Part shown: positions 6,513 through 15,213 of the stretch, piece after piece | How positions within the stretch are numbered: the first letter of the stretch is position 1 | Layout: each line of letters starts with the position of its first letter | NCBI RefSeq assembly: GCF_012273655.1 | Contig: NZ_JAAWWP010000010.1 | Location: forward strand, 186,001-250,000 | Direction of reading: 5' to 3' | Source: Streptomyces physcomitrii | Lineage (GTDB): Bacteria > Actinomycetota > Actinomycetes > Streptomycetales > Streptomycetaceae | DNA: 64,000 nt | The notes under the pieces: generated by a model | The model's database searches: none | What the model was told of the DNA's origin: nothing | What the model saw: only the letters and a program-made list of their open reading frames with translations | Program-made: the position numbers and the translations under genes

Positions 6513-9214
6513 TTCGCCGCCACCGCCTTGCCGTCCGTCCCCGTCGCGCCACGGGTGAAGCGGGGGTGGATCAGGCCGATGCAGGTGTAGGGAAGCCCGT
6601 CCACCTCCTCGACGGGTACGCCGCGTTGCTCGGCGAGAAGCCGCACATGGTCCAGGTCCGCACCGGCTCCGGTGCGGGCGAGGATCTTCCAAGGCACACG
6701 GCGCAACAGCACACGGGTCGTCTCACCGACCCCCGGCTTGACGAGGTTCACATCATGGATGCCGTACTCCTCACTGATTCTCTCCACCGCGGCCCACCCT
6801 TCCCAGCTCGGGCTGCGGTCGGTGGAGAGGAGTTCCTTCACCCGCTGGTCGACGGCCGCGGCGACTTCGCCGAAGCGTGCCGTGACGGCGTCGAGGAAGA
6901 CGCCCGAGACATCGGCGTCGGCCAGCTCGGCATAGAACTTGGCACCGTGGAAGTCGGAGGGGCCCACCAGGTCCGGGCGGAGCACAGTCCGCGAGACGAG
7001 GCCGGAGACGGTGGAGTTCAGGCAGGCGGAGGGGATCAGGTAGTCCTCGCGGGTGCCGTAGGTGCGGACGCAGGAGCCGGGGTCGGCGAGGACCGCGATC
7101 TCCGGGTCGAACCCTTCGACGCCTTCGGAGCGCTCGAAGTCCCTCACCGCCTCGGCGAGTTCACGGGTGATCGCGCCCTTGCCGGTCCAGCCGTCGACGA
7201 AGACCACGTCCGCCGGGTCGTGATGGGCGGCGAGCCAGCGCAGGGCGTTGGTGTCGATGCCTCGGCCGCGGACGATGGACACGGCGTAGTGGGGCAGTTC
7301 GAGGCCGTGCCGGTGCTGGGCGTACCTGCGCATGAGCACGCCGACGGGGGTGCCGGCCCGGGCGAGGGAGACCAGGACGGGGCGCCTCGTGCGCTCGGCG
7401 AGCACCGTCTCGGTCACGGTGCCCACGGCCAGGGCGATGCGGTCGGCGGAGGCTTCCAGCGCCGACTGGAACAGCTCCTGGTAGGCGGGGCTCGGCTGGT
7501 ACTCCACGGGGAGGGACTCCGCGTAGTGGGCGCCGCCGTTCTGGATCGCCTCTTCCCGTTCCTCCGTCGGCGCCTCCAGCTGTGTCCGGGAGAGGTCCTG
7601 GAGGAGCCAGCCCACCTCCTCGGGAGCGTAGGAGGAGAACTCTGGGCCACGGAGCGGCTCGGGCAGCACGTGGGGCCTTTCCGTGGCGCGGTGCGCGGAC
7701 GCCGGGACATAGGACGGGACGACCGCGAGCAGCACCTGCCCGGTATGGGCCGCGAGACGGCTCAGCAGGCCGTGGGGGGCGCTGAGTTCGGGGGTGTCGG
7801 CGGTGGAGTCGACGACGGCGAGGACGGCGTCGAAACCGGCGCCCGCGACGTTGTAGGCGTACCTGTCACCCGGACCGTCGTCGGGATGGTCGTGGGAAGG
7901 GAAGGTGAGGCGGCTGCGGATGGCGTAGCCGGGGTCGTCGATGGCGAGGACGGGCGACCGGGTGGTCGTCGAGAAGCGCACCTCGACTCCGGGGAGCTGT
8001 TCCTCCAGGGCGAGGGCGAGCCGCAGGGGCGTGTACATCAGCTCCTCGCAGCCGAGGACGAGCACCTTCGGGGTCCTGGCTGGCGGGGTGGTGCCCGTGG
8101 CCCGCCCCTCGGAGCCCAGGCGGGCCCGCAGTTCCTCGGCGATGCCTTCGGCCATCTTGGGCAGGGCGGTCTCGAGGACGCTCCGGTGGCCCGGCAGGAA
8201 GCCATGGCGGCCCCCGTCCGGGAGGTCCGCGGGCCAGCCGAGACCGAGACGGGTGAACCGTGGCGAGGGGTCCTGGCCGCTCGGTTCGGTACCTCCGGCC
8301 GGCGACTCCTGCTCGGCCGAGGACGCCGCAGACCGGTCCGGTGCGGGCGCTCCGTCAGGGTGGCCCTCCACACGGCTCTCATGGGCCTCGACCAGTGCCT
8401 GACCGGCGGTGAGGACATCGGGGGGCAGGCTCACCGTGCCCCGGGCGGCGGCGATCAGGTCGATCCGGGCGCCGATCTCCTCCGCGAAATCGGCGAGGCG
8501 CTGCCGGTCCTGCGGGGCGCGCATGTCGACCAGGGCCACGATGACGTACCGCTCGCGGGGGTACCGCCCGTGCAGGGTGCGGATGGTGTTGAGGACGGTG
8601 TTCCCGGTGGAGAACTCGTCGTCGACCAGGACAAGGGGGCCGCTGCCCGCCAGCAGTTCGGGGTCCTCGGGAAGGAGGAGGTGCGAGGTGGCGTGCGAGT
8701 GGGACTCCTCGAATCCACCGGCCTGGGGCACACCCGGCACCGGGCGCCGCGTCGAGTGCAGATAGGGCGCGGAGCCCAGTCCGTCGGCGACGCAGTGGCC
8801 GAGTCCGGTGGCCGTCTCGGCGTAGCCGAGGACGACGGAGGAGGCCGCCTGATCGGGGCCGAGGAGTTCGAGGACCCTGAGGCCGAGGTCATGGCCGGAG
8901 CGGTGGACCACGGAAGGGAGTTGGGGGACGTGCTTGCCGAGGACGTTCGACACGAGGAGGTGGGCGCGCTTGGGGTTGCGGCGCAGGGCGAGGCCCAGCA
9001 TGTCCCGTAGCCGCTCGACGGAGCCCGGAGACTCGGGCCCCGGAGAGGAGGAGCCCGGCGACTCAGACCGCGGCGACCCAGGCCCCGGAGTGACGGACCC
9101 CGGTGACGCGGACCGGGCCGACTCCGGGCGCGGGGGCGCGGAGTCCTCGCTCGGGAGGAGGTCGACACCCAGTCGCTCGGCCACCCATGATCCGGACCAT
9201 GCCACGGTGTTCAC
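6509..9214 (-). CDS. fused PRTase-TRSP and StiP-like phosphoribosyltransferase of the Ter locus
   Basis: 901 residues from a GTG overlapping the previous stop (GTGA, 9211-9214). After a Ser/Pro-rich stretch (25-66) the first half is a phosphoribosyltransferase with PRPP loop LVDDEFSTGNT (196-206). It is followed by a TRSP domain with the name-giving T-R-S-P at 418-421 (TTTRSPVLAIDDPGYAIRSR). The second half (about 540-901) matches the StiP family formerly called cysteine protease, with its own PRPP-like loop VFVDGWTGKGAI (671-682) and conserved Cys715/Cys731. In many bacteria these halves are separate genes in Ter operons; here they are one chain. Predicted to make a ribosylated metabolite for stress signalling (inference). 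Confidence 0.87.
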   Translation of the reverse strand: MNTVAWSGSWVAERLGVDLLPSEDSAPPRPESARSASPGSVTPGPGSPRSESPGSSSPGPESPGSVERLRDMLGLALRRNPKRAHLLVSNVLGKHVPQLPSVVHRSGHDLGLRVLELLGPDQAASSVVLGYAETATGLGHCVADGLGSAPYLHSTRRPVPGVPQAGGFEESHSHATSHLLLPEDPELLAGSGPLVLVDDEFSTGNTVLNTIRTLHGRYPRERYVIVALVDMRAPQDRQRLADFAEEIGARIDLIAAARGTVSLPPDVLTAGQALVEAHESRVEGHPDGAPAPDRSAASSAEQESPAGGTEPSGQDPSPRFTRLGLGWPADLPDGGRHGFLPGHRSVLETALPKMAEGIAEELRARLGSEGRATGTTPPARTPKVLVLGCEELMYTPLRLALALEEQLPGVEVRFSTTTRSPVLAIDDPGYAIRSRLTFPSHDHPDDGPGDRYAYNVAGAGFDAVLAVVDSTADTPELSAPHGLLSRLAAHTGQVLLAVVPSYVPASAHRATERPHVLPEPLRGPEFSSYAPEEVGWLLQDLSRTQLEAPTEEREEAIQNGGAHYAESLPVEYQPSPAYQELFQSALEASADRIALAVGTVTETVLAERTRRPVLVSLARAGTPVGVLMRRYAQHRHGLELPHYAVSIVRGRGIDTNALRWLAAHHDPADVVFVDGWTGKGAITRELAEAVRDFERSEGVEGFDPEIAVLADPGSCVRTYGTREDYLIPSACLNSTVSGLVSRTVLRPDLVGPSDFHGAKFYAELADADVSGVFLDAVTARFGEVAAAVDQRVKELLSTDRSPSWEGWAAVERISEEYGIHDVNLVKPGVGETTRVLLRRVPWKILARTGAGADLDHVRLLAEQRGVPVEEVDGLPYTCIGLIHPRFTRGATGTDGKAVAAK

Positions 9215-10392
9215 GCTCCCTTGCGTTCGGCCGGGGCTCCGGCGGCGAGCAGTTCGACGAAGCCGACGTCCTCGTTGGCCACGCCGAAGACGGCGGCGCG
9301 TTCCAGGGTGCGCTCGGCCCAGGCGCGGTGCGGCTTCACCTCGTTCATCTTGTTCGTATAGGCGGAGCGCAGGACTCCGCCGTCGAGTTCCGGACGCAGG
9401 ATGTCCCGGGCGTCGCTGTACTCCTCGTGGCTGACCACGGACAGGGCGTGCACGGGCGGCACATGAGAGGGGTGGATGCAGGTCTTGCCGAGGAGGCCGT
9501 TGGCACGGTCGAGTTCGATCTCGCGCAGCAGGCCGTCCATGTCGTGCTCGATGAGGGCGGTACGCAGTTCCTCCGCCCGGCCGTGGAAGGGGCTGCGGCG
9601 CAGCTGGGGCTTGAACATGCGCTGCTGGACCCGGAAGTACTCCCACACCGGTCCGCTGACGGTGAAGCCCGTGCCGTCCGCGCGGGCGAGCTGGTTGACC
9701 ACATCGGCGATGACCGAGGCGACGATCTGCACGTCGTACGCGGTCATGTCGGGGGTGCGGCGCAGTCCGTAGGTGGAGCAGAAGTCGGTCACGCCGAGGC
9801 GGAGGGCGAGGACGCGGTCGCGGTACTTGTCCACGGTGCGGGCGATACCGGCCAGGGCCTCGCGCCGGGTCTCCAGGTGCATGAGCTCGGGTGACTCGAG
9901 GACCGGCATGGCGTAGAGGCGGCGGCTGCCGAGGGCCTCGGCGTCACCGAGGGCTTCGAGGAAGGGGACACCCCGTTCCTCGGTGAACTTGGGGAGCACG
10001 AATCCGGACAGGAGCCGGACGTGCGGGCCGAGCCTGCGGACCAGGTCGGGTATCTGCTCGGGGGTGCGTACCCGGATGAAGAGCAGGGGCGGGTCGTCCG
10101 TCGCCCTCGGCTGGTCGGCGAGAGCGGAGAACTGGCGTATCAGGTTCTCCTCGGCCTCGGGCACATCGGCGTCGCCTATGGAGTCCTCCAGGCACAGCAC
10201 CATCGAGACCACACCGCGGTCCGCCTGTTTCACCACGTCCTCGGCGAGGTGCGGCCTGGTGGCGGGGCTGTACAGCGTGGCGCCCAGGGCCACGGCGAGC
10301 ATGCGCGCCGGTGACTCGGACGTGAAGGTGCGCGGCTCCTGGTGGAAGAGACGCTGCCGCACCTCCGGGGCGATGTGCCCGAAATGACGCAT
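9211..10392 (-). CDS. HpcH/HpaI aldolase / citrate-lyase-like enzyme of the Ter locus
   Basis: 393 residues from ATG at 10392, preceded by GGGAG at the right spacing. It belongs to the CitE/HpcH TIM-barrel family: MVLCLEDSIGDAD carries the acidic metal site, followed by FIRVRTPEQIPDL, FVLPKFTEE, a Glu-containing strand (MPVLESPELMH) and KTCIHPSHVPPVHAL. First gene of the operon aldolase - double PRTase - HAD, with each junction a four-base overlap. Ter clusters commonly carry this aldolase; its substrate is unknown. A 220-base divergent promoter region separates it from the TerD gene at 10613. Confidence 0.88.
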   Translation of the reverse strand: MRHFGHIAPEVRQRLFHQEPRTFTSESPARMLAVALGATLYSPATRPHLAEDVVKQADRGVVSMVLCLEDSIGDADVPEAEENLIRQFSALADQPRATDDPPLLFIRVRTPEQIPDLVRRLGPHVRLLSGFVLPKFTEERGVPFLEALGDAEALGSRRLYAMPVLESPELMHLETRREALAGIARTVDKYRDRVLALRLGVTDFCSTYGLRRTPDMTAYDVQIVASVIADVVNQLARADGTGFTVSGPVWEYFRVQQRMFKPQLRRSPFHGRAEELRTALIEHDMDGLLREIELDRANGLLGKTCIHPSHVPPVHALSVVSHEEYSDARDILRPELDGGVLRSAYTNKMNEVKPHRAWAERTLERAAVFGVANEDVGFVELLAAGAPAERKGA

Positions 10393-10612
10393 GGGACTCC
10401 CTGGTGGCGGAGGAGGCAGGACAAGATGTGGCCGGTAATAGTACGTAGGAATGCGTGTCCGGGGTTCCCGCTGAACATGAAGTTCCGGTAACCCGGCCGT
10501 GTCGGCGGCGCGCACGGGCGACCCCGGGGCGCGAAGCCCGGTGGCGTCCCCGCCCCGTCCTCGCGACGTCCCCGCGTTGTCCTGCGAGGGGCCGGGAGGG
10601 CAGGATGAGCGC

Positions 10613-11419
10613 ATGACGCACGCGATGCTGAAGGGGGCGAACGTCCCGATCGAGGCCACATCGGTGCGTGCCCTGCTCCGATGGGCGCCCGGCCAGGGCG
10701 TGCCGGATGTCGATGTCTCGGCGCTGCTCCTCGGTCCGGACGGACGGGTGCGCTCGGACGAGGACTTCGTCTTCTACAACCAGCCCCGCCACCCCTCGGA
10801 CCGGGTATGGCGGCTGGGCAAGAAGCGCGCGGGCGACCACGTCACCGACAGTGTGCAGGCGGACCTCGCGGGAATGGGCCCCGAGGTGCACCGCATCCTC
10901 CTCGTCGCCTCCGCGGACGATGTGCCCTTCGACCAGGTCCGGGCGCTGCGCATCCAGGTGCACGACGCAGCCTCGGAGGCCGAGCCGCTGGCGTACTTCG
11001 ACATCACCCCGGAGACAGGTGCCGAGACGGCGCTGATCTGCGGGGAGATCTACCGGCGCGGAGCGGGCTGGAAGTTCCGCGCGCTGGGTGAGGGGTATTC
11101 GAACGGGCTGGTCGGACTGGCGACGGACTTCGGCATCTCCGTCGACGAGTCCGAGCCCTCGGCCCCGGACTCCGCCCAGGCCCCGCCTCCGGTCGCACCC
11201 GAGCCGGTGGCAGCCCCGGCGGCTTCCCAGGCCCAGACCCACGCCCACCCGCCGCCGCCCCAGGGGCCGCCGCCGCAACCGGCGTACGGCTACCCGCCCT
11301 CGGCGCCCACCCAGCCGGCGCCGCTGGGAGCCGACCCCGCCTACGGATACCCGCAGCCCGTGGGCGCGGACCCGGCCTTCACGATGCCGCCGCAGGGCCC
11401 GCAGTTCATCGGCCGCTGA
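10613..11419 (+). CDS. TerD-domain protein with proline-rich tail
   Basis: 268 residues. The TerD fold spans about 1-180: VDVSALLLGPDGRVRSDEDF and FVFYN, then YFDITPETGAETALICGEIYR and WKFRALGEGYSNGL, all diagnostic of TerD/TerZ proteins, which bind calcium and assemble at stress. The usual N-terminus (KGGNVSL) and central T-G-D/E-G-x-G-D-D loop are replaced by a shorter segment, so calcium binding may be altered. Residues ~185-268 are a low-complexity Pro/Ala/Tyr tail with repeats of AYGYPPS and PAYGYPQP, likely disordered and an interaction surface. Divergent from the aldolase-PRTase-HAD operon. Confidence 0.9.
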   Translation: MTHAMLKGANVPIEATSVRALLRWAPGQGVPDVDVSALLLGPDGRVRSDEDFVFYNQPRHPSDRVWRLGKKRAGDHVTDSVQADLAGMGPEVHRILLVASADDVPFDQVRALRIQVHDAASEAEPLAYFDITPETGAETALICGEIYRRGAGWKFRALGEGYSNGLVGLATDFGISVDESEPSAPDSAQAPPPVAPEPVAAPAASQAQTHAHPPPPQGPPPQPAYGYPPSAPTQPAPLGADPAYGYPQPVGADPAFTMPPQGPQFIGR

Positions 11420-11560
11420 CCCGGGGCCCCGGCCGCCGGGCGGAGCGTCCGGCGGCGGAACCGGGCACCCGGTCGCAGGACCCGGCACCCGGCCCCGGAG
11501 GCGGGGCACAGCGCGGGAGCCTGTCCGCTCACCGGCAGCGCGCCGGCGCCCCCGGCCGTG

Positions 11561-12301
11561 CTACTTGGCCGTCTTGTAGCCGCGGCCCCATTGCAGGCCC
11601 CAGCCGTACAGGCGGTCGAGTTCGGCCTGGAAGCCGTAGACGAACTTGACCTCGCGGCGCACCGTCAGTTCGCCCTTGACGTTCTCGATCAGGAGGACGG
11701 CGCAGGAGCGGGACTGCGCGGCGCGCTCCTCCAGGCTGATCTCGATCCGGGGGCCGTTGCTCGGGTAGAGGGTGACCTTGGCGTGGGTGCGGTCGAAGGC
11801 GGGGGTCTGGTCGTAGATGTAGACGAAGACGAGCAGCCGCTTGATCGACTCGCGGTGGTCCAGGTTGATGTAGATCGTCTCGCCGGAGGGCGAGCCGAAG
11901 CGGTCGTCGCCGCTGAGCTTCACATAGGGCGGGGTGTTCAGGTCGCCGAAGAAGCCGCCCAGGGGCTGGACCACGCCCTTCTCGCCGTCGACCATTTCGT
12001 AGAGGCAGCCGATGTCCAGGTCGACGTTGACCACGCCCTGGGTGTGCGCCTGCACGACCTCGGGCTTGAAGAGCGTGAGCGGGTTGCGTAAGAGGCTGCC
12101 GCCGCTGCGCGAGGACTTGCCCATGAAGTCGGAGGTGCGCATCCGCCAGGAGAGGTTGACGCGGAGGTTACCGCTGTCGGCGCCCTGCTTCGTGAGCGAG
12201 ACCGCCGGGCTCCGTTTGGTCAACTCGATGGCGTTGCTCGCCGCGCTGCCCGAGTCGAACACCGTCGACCGACCGCGCCACAGACCGTCCCAGAAGGCCA
12301 T
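11561..12301 (-). CDS. TerA-like tellurium-resistance family protein
   Basis: 246 residues from ATG at 12301. It has a Ser/Thr-rich start (SRSGGSLLRNP) and then the TerD-superfamily core with NVDLDIGCLYEMVDGEKGV, FGDLNTPPYVKLSGDDRFG, ESIKRLLVFVYIYD and FAQAQSR-like strands (SLEERAAQSRSCAVLLIEN), ending KFVYGFQAELDRLYGWGLQW. This order matches TerA-type members of the Ter system rather than canonical TerD. It sits between the tailed TerD (convergent) and the TerC-like membrane protein (same strand, 222 bases upstream). Probably a cytoplasmic partner of the membrane component; that assignment is by family. Confidence 0.82.
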   Translation of the reverse strand: MAFWDGLWRGRSTVFDSGSAASNAIELTKRSPAVSLTKQGADSGNLRVNLSWRMRTSDFMGKSSRSGGSLLRNPLTLFKPEVVQAHTQGVVNVDLDIGCLYEMVDGEKGVVQPLGGFFGDLNTPPYVKLSGDDRFGSPSGETIYINLDHRESIKRLLVFVYIYDQTPAFDRTHAKVTLYPSNGPRIEISLEERAAQSRSCAVLLIENVKGELTVRREVKFVYGFQAELDRLYGWGLQWGRGYKTAK

Positions 12302-12523
12302 TGCGCCCCCACCTCTCCTCGCGAGGAAGTCCCCTGCCCGCAGGGTGCCCCCTGTCCGTCTTCGGCATGCTCGCTCCGGCACGCCTGCGGGGCGGCCCCG
12401 AGGAACCTGTCCTCGACGGCCGCCCCGCACTGATGCATTCCTCTTCCCGTGCCCTCTCACGCACCCCGGTCCGCGTTCGGCCACCGGCAGTTCAGGAGCA
12501 CGGCCCGGACGGGATCGGACCCG

Positions 12524-13660
12524 TCAGACGGAGACCTCGGTCTTCTCGTCCGATTCCTCTCCCCCGGCGGCCTCGATCTTCTTGTTGCGGCGTACCGAGG
12601 ACCAGAAGGAGGCGGCGATCAGGACGACGCCGACCAGGCCGGTGACGACCTCGTTGATCTGGTACTGGATGGTGACGAGGAGGATCAGGGCGAGCGCGCC
12701 GATGGCGTAGTGGGCGCCGTGCTCCAGGTAGACGTAGTCGTCCAGGGTGCCCTGGCGGACCAGGTAGACGGTGAGCGACCTGACGTACATGGCGCCGATG
12801 CCGAGGCCGAGGGCCATCATCACGATGTCGTTGGTGACGGCGAAGGCGCCGATGACTCCGTCGAAGGAGAAGGAGGCGTCGAGGACTTCGAGGTAGAGGA
12901 ACATGAAGAAGGCGGCCTGGCCGCTGAGTTTGACCGCGGAGACGTTCTTGCCGCGCTTCTTGGCCTCTTCCTCGGCCTCGTGCTCGCGCTCCTCGGCCTC
13001 TTCGAGACGGTTCTCGAAGTAGCCGGAGAGCCCGCCGACCACGAGGTAGGTGATCAGACCCGCGACACCGGCGAGCAGGACCGTCTCGGCCTTGTCGGCG
13101 TGGCCGCCGCCGTGCTGGTGTGCGTTGGCGGCGAAGGTCAGCGCGGCGATCATGAGAACGATCAGGGCGATGCAGACCGAGAGCATGTCGACCTTGCCGA
13201 GCTTGGCGAGCGGCCGCTCCAGCCAGCTGAGCCACTTGATGTCGCGCTCCTCGAAGATGAAGTCGAGGAAGATCATCAGCAGGAACATGCCGCCGAAGGC
13301 CGCGATCGACGGGTGGGCGTCGGTCACCAGCTCCTGATAGCGGTCCTTGTCGGTCATGGCGAGATCGACCGCGTCGATCGGGCCGATCTTGGCGCTGATC
13401 GCGACGATCACGACGGGGAAGACCAGCCGCATGCCGAAGACGGCGATCAGGATGCCGACGGTGAGGAAGATCTTCTGCCAGAAGGCATTCATCTTCTTCA
13501 GGATTCCGGCGTTGACCACGGCGTTGTCGAAGGACAGCGAGATCTCGAGGATGGCCAGGATCGCGACGACCCCGAACGCGGTCCATCCCCCGTAGAACAC
13601 CGCTGCGACCAGACCGAGCGCGGTGACCGCGAACGACCAGCCGAAGGTTTTCAGAAGCAC
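12524..13660 (-). CDS. DUF475 TerC-like integral membrane protein
   Basis: 378 residues with about nine hydrophobic segments. Two internally related TerC motifs are present: LEISLSFDNAVVNAG (38-52) and LEVLDASFSFDGVIGAFAV (257-275), whose acidic residues and Asn lie inside the membrane and are thought to bind metal ions in TerC/Alx proteins. A His-rich loop HQHGGGH (181-187) and a highly charged helix RLEEAEEREHEAEEEAKKR (218-236) separate the two halves. DUF475 is a branch of the TerC superfamily. Lies directly downstream of a terD gene with a hairpin between. Likely the membrane element of the Ter locus, possibly a metal exporter. Confidence 0.9.
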   Translation of the reverse strand: MLLKTFGWSFAVTALGLVAAVFYGGWTAFGVVAILAILEISLSFDNAVVNAGILKKMNAFWQKIFLTVGILIAVFGMRLVFPVVIVAISAKIGPIDAVDLAMTDKDRYQELVTDAHPSIAAFGGMFLLMIFLDFIFEERDIKWLSWLERPLAKLGKVDMLSVCIALIVLMIAALTFAANAHQHGGGHADKAETVLLAGVAGLITYLVVGGLSGYFENRLEEAEEREHEAEEEAKKRGKNVSAVKLSGQAAFFMFLYLEVLDASFSFDGVIGAFAVTNDIVMMALGLGIGAMYVRSLTVYLVRQGTLDDYVYLEHGAHYAIGALALILLVTIQYQINEVVTGLVGVVLIAASFWSSVRRNKKIEAAGGEESDEKTEVSV

Positions 13661-13688
13661 TGGCTACCCAATCGTGTGTGTGGGGGTC

Positions 13689-13707
13689 CCCCCGGAGGAT
13701 CCGGGGG
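13689..13707 (-). terminator. hairpin between terD and the DUF475 gene
   Basis: CCCCCGGA (13689-13696) and TCCGGGGG (13700-13707) form a perfect 8-bp stem with a GGA loop. It lies 29 bases beyond the terD stop and before the DUF475 start, so it may end the terD message or attenuate read-through. No clear U run. Confidence 0.5.
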
Positions 13708-13735
13708 AGGGTCTCCCCCCTCGCCGTACCCGGCT

Positions 13736-14311
13736 TTACGAAACATTGACCCCGAAGTCTAGAGCGATGCCTCGCAGGCCCGACGCGTACCCCTGGCCCA
13801 CGGCCCTGAACTTCCACTCACCGTTGTACCGGTACAGCTCGCCGAAGATCATCGCCGTCTCGGTGGAGGCGTCCTCGGACAGGTCGTAGCGTGCCAGTTC
13901 CTGGCCGTCCGCCTGATTGACGACACGGATGAAGGCGTTGCTGACCTGGCCGAAGGCCTGGCCGCGGTTGTCCGCGTCATGGATGGAGACCGGGAAGACG
14001 ATCTTGTCGCAGTGGGCCGGCACCTTGGAGAGGTCGACGAGCAGCGACTCGTCGTCGCCGTCGCCCTCACCGGTGAGGTTGTCACCGGTGTGCTCCACGG
14101 AGCCGTCCGGACTGGTCAGATTGTTGTAGAAGACGAACCACTCGTCGCCGAGCACCCGCCCCGACTGGCACAGCAGCGCGCTGGCGTCGAGGTCGAAGGG
14201 GGCTCCGGTGGTGGAGCGCGCGTCCCAGCCGAGCCCGACCATCACCTGGGTGAGATTCGGTGCGGCCTTGGAGAGGGAGACATTGCCCCCCTTGGCGAGT
14301 GTGACGCCCAT
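13736..14311 (-). CDS. terD: TerD calcium-binding stress protein
   Basis: 191 residues, the usual TerD length, from ATG at 14311 with GGAGG upstream. It has the full set of TerD motifs: MGVTLAKGGNVSLSK start, VGLGWDAR, FDLDASALL, WFVFYNNLTSPDGSVEHTGD, the acidic calcium loop GEGDGDDE, then IVFPVSIHDAD and TETAMIFGELYRYNGEWKFR. TerD binds calcium and contributes to tellurite and oxidative-stress tolerance and, in Streptomyces, to differentiation. It is a close paralogue of the gene at 14525-15100; the pair probably arose by tandem duplication. Confidence 0.95.
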   Translation of the reverse strand: MGVTLAKGGNVSLSKAAPNLTQVMVGLGWDARSTTGAPFDLDASALLCQSGRVLGDEWFVFYNNLTSPDGSVEHTGDNLTGEGDGDDESLLVDLSKVPAHCDKIVFPVSIHDADNRGQAFGQVSNAFIRVVNQADGQELARYDLSEDASTETAMIFGELYRYNGEWKFRAVGQGYASGLRGIALDFGVNVS

Positions 14312-14464
14312 GTTCGTGGTCCTCCCCGATGGTGGTGATCCCCGTTGATACCCCACCCCGCGGTCCTCACGCCCGGTGCACGCGACGGGGGCGGGGTGGC
14401 TGGACGGCATCCGGCGGCCCGCGCCTCGGGCGGGACCCTCCGGCACCGGCCGATGCCCCGTGCG

Positions 14465-14500
14465 CGTCCGGCGCCGCACGGTGGTGTGCGGCGCCGGACG
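14465..14500 (-). terminator. hairpin after the second terD gene
   Basis: A perfect 15-bp inverted repeat (14465-14479 with 14486-14500) and a 6-base GGTGGT loop, 25 bases beyond the stop of the upstream terD. No U run follows, as is common for Streptomyces terminators. Confidence 0.6.
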
Positions 14501-14524
14501 GCGGTTGGTGCCTCGCTTACGTCC

Positions 14525-15100
14525 TCAGACGTTCACGCCGAAGTCCTGCGCGATGCCGCGCAGACCCGAGGCGTAGCCCTGGCCGATGGCGCGGAACTTC
14601 CACTCCGCGCCGTGCCGGTAGAGCTCACCGAAGACCATGGCGGTCTCGGTGGAGGCGTCCTCGGAGAGGTCGTACCGAGCGATCTCGGCCTCGCCGGCCT
14701 GGTTGACCACGCGGATGAACGCGTTGCGCACCTGGCCGAAGGACTGCTGGCGGTTCTCCGCGTCATAGATGGAGACCGGGAAAACGATCTTCTCCACCTC
14801 GGCGGGGACCCCGGCCAGGTTGACCTTGATCTGCTCGTCGTCGCCCTCGCCCTCACCGGTGATGTTGTCGCCGGTGTGCTCCACCGAGCCGTCGGGGCTC
14901 TTGAGGTTGTTGAAGAACACGAAGTTCTGGTCGCTGGCGACCTTGCCCTCGGCGTTCGTCAGGATGGCGCTGGCATCGAGGTCGAAGTCGGTGCCGGTGG
15001 TGGTGCGCACATCCCAGCCCAGACCGATCGTGACCGCGGTCAGGCCCGGTGCCTCCTTGGTCAGCGAGACGTTGCCGCCCTTGCTGAGGCTGACTCCCAC
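14525..15100 (-). CDS. terD: TerD calcium-binding stress protein
   Basis: 191 residues from a GTG with GGGAGG upstream. Canonical TerD: MGVSLSKGGNVSLTK, IGLGWDVRTTTGTDFDLDAS, FVFFNNLKSPDGSVEHTGD, calcium loop GEGEGDDE, IVFPVSIYDAENRQQSFGQV, TETAMVFGELYRHGAEWKF. It differs from its neighbour mainly in the DLDAS-FVF loop (TNAEGKVASDQ). It is the promoter-proximal terD of the pair, and resembles S. coelicolor SCO2367/SCO2368-type proteins next to ahpE, from memory. Acts in the cytosol or at the membrane face in calcium-dependent stress response. Confidence 0.95.
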   Translation of the reverse strand: MGVSLSKGGNVSLTKEAPGLTAVTIGLGWDVRTTTGTDFDLDASAILTNAEGKVASDQNFVFFNNLKSPDGSVEHTGDNITGEGEGDDEQIKVNLAGVPAEVEKIVFPVSIYDAENRQQSFGQVRNAFIRVVNQAGEAEIARYDLSEDASTETAMVFGELYRHGAEWKFRAIGQGYASGLRGIAQDFGVNV

Positions 15101-15213
15101 GAGTCCTCCCTTGGTATGCAGGGGCCTGGCCCCCGTCGTGCGTTGGCTTCTTGTGACAACGAGTGGATCCTAGTGACGGGTTCCCCGCCACGGCCCTCCT
15201 TGGGGCGCAGGAA

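Noticed and set aside
6467..9010. 847-codon open frame on the plus strand opposite the double-PRTase gene
   Set aside because: It mirrors the real gene in a GC-biased antisense frame, is Gly/Asp/Val-rich without any family motif and has no ribosome site.
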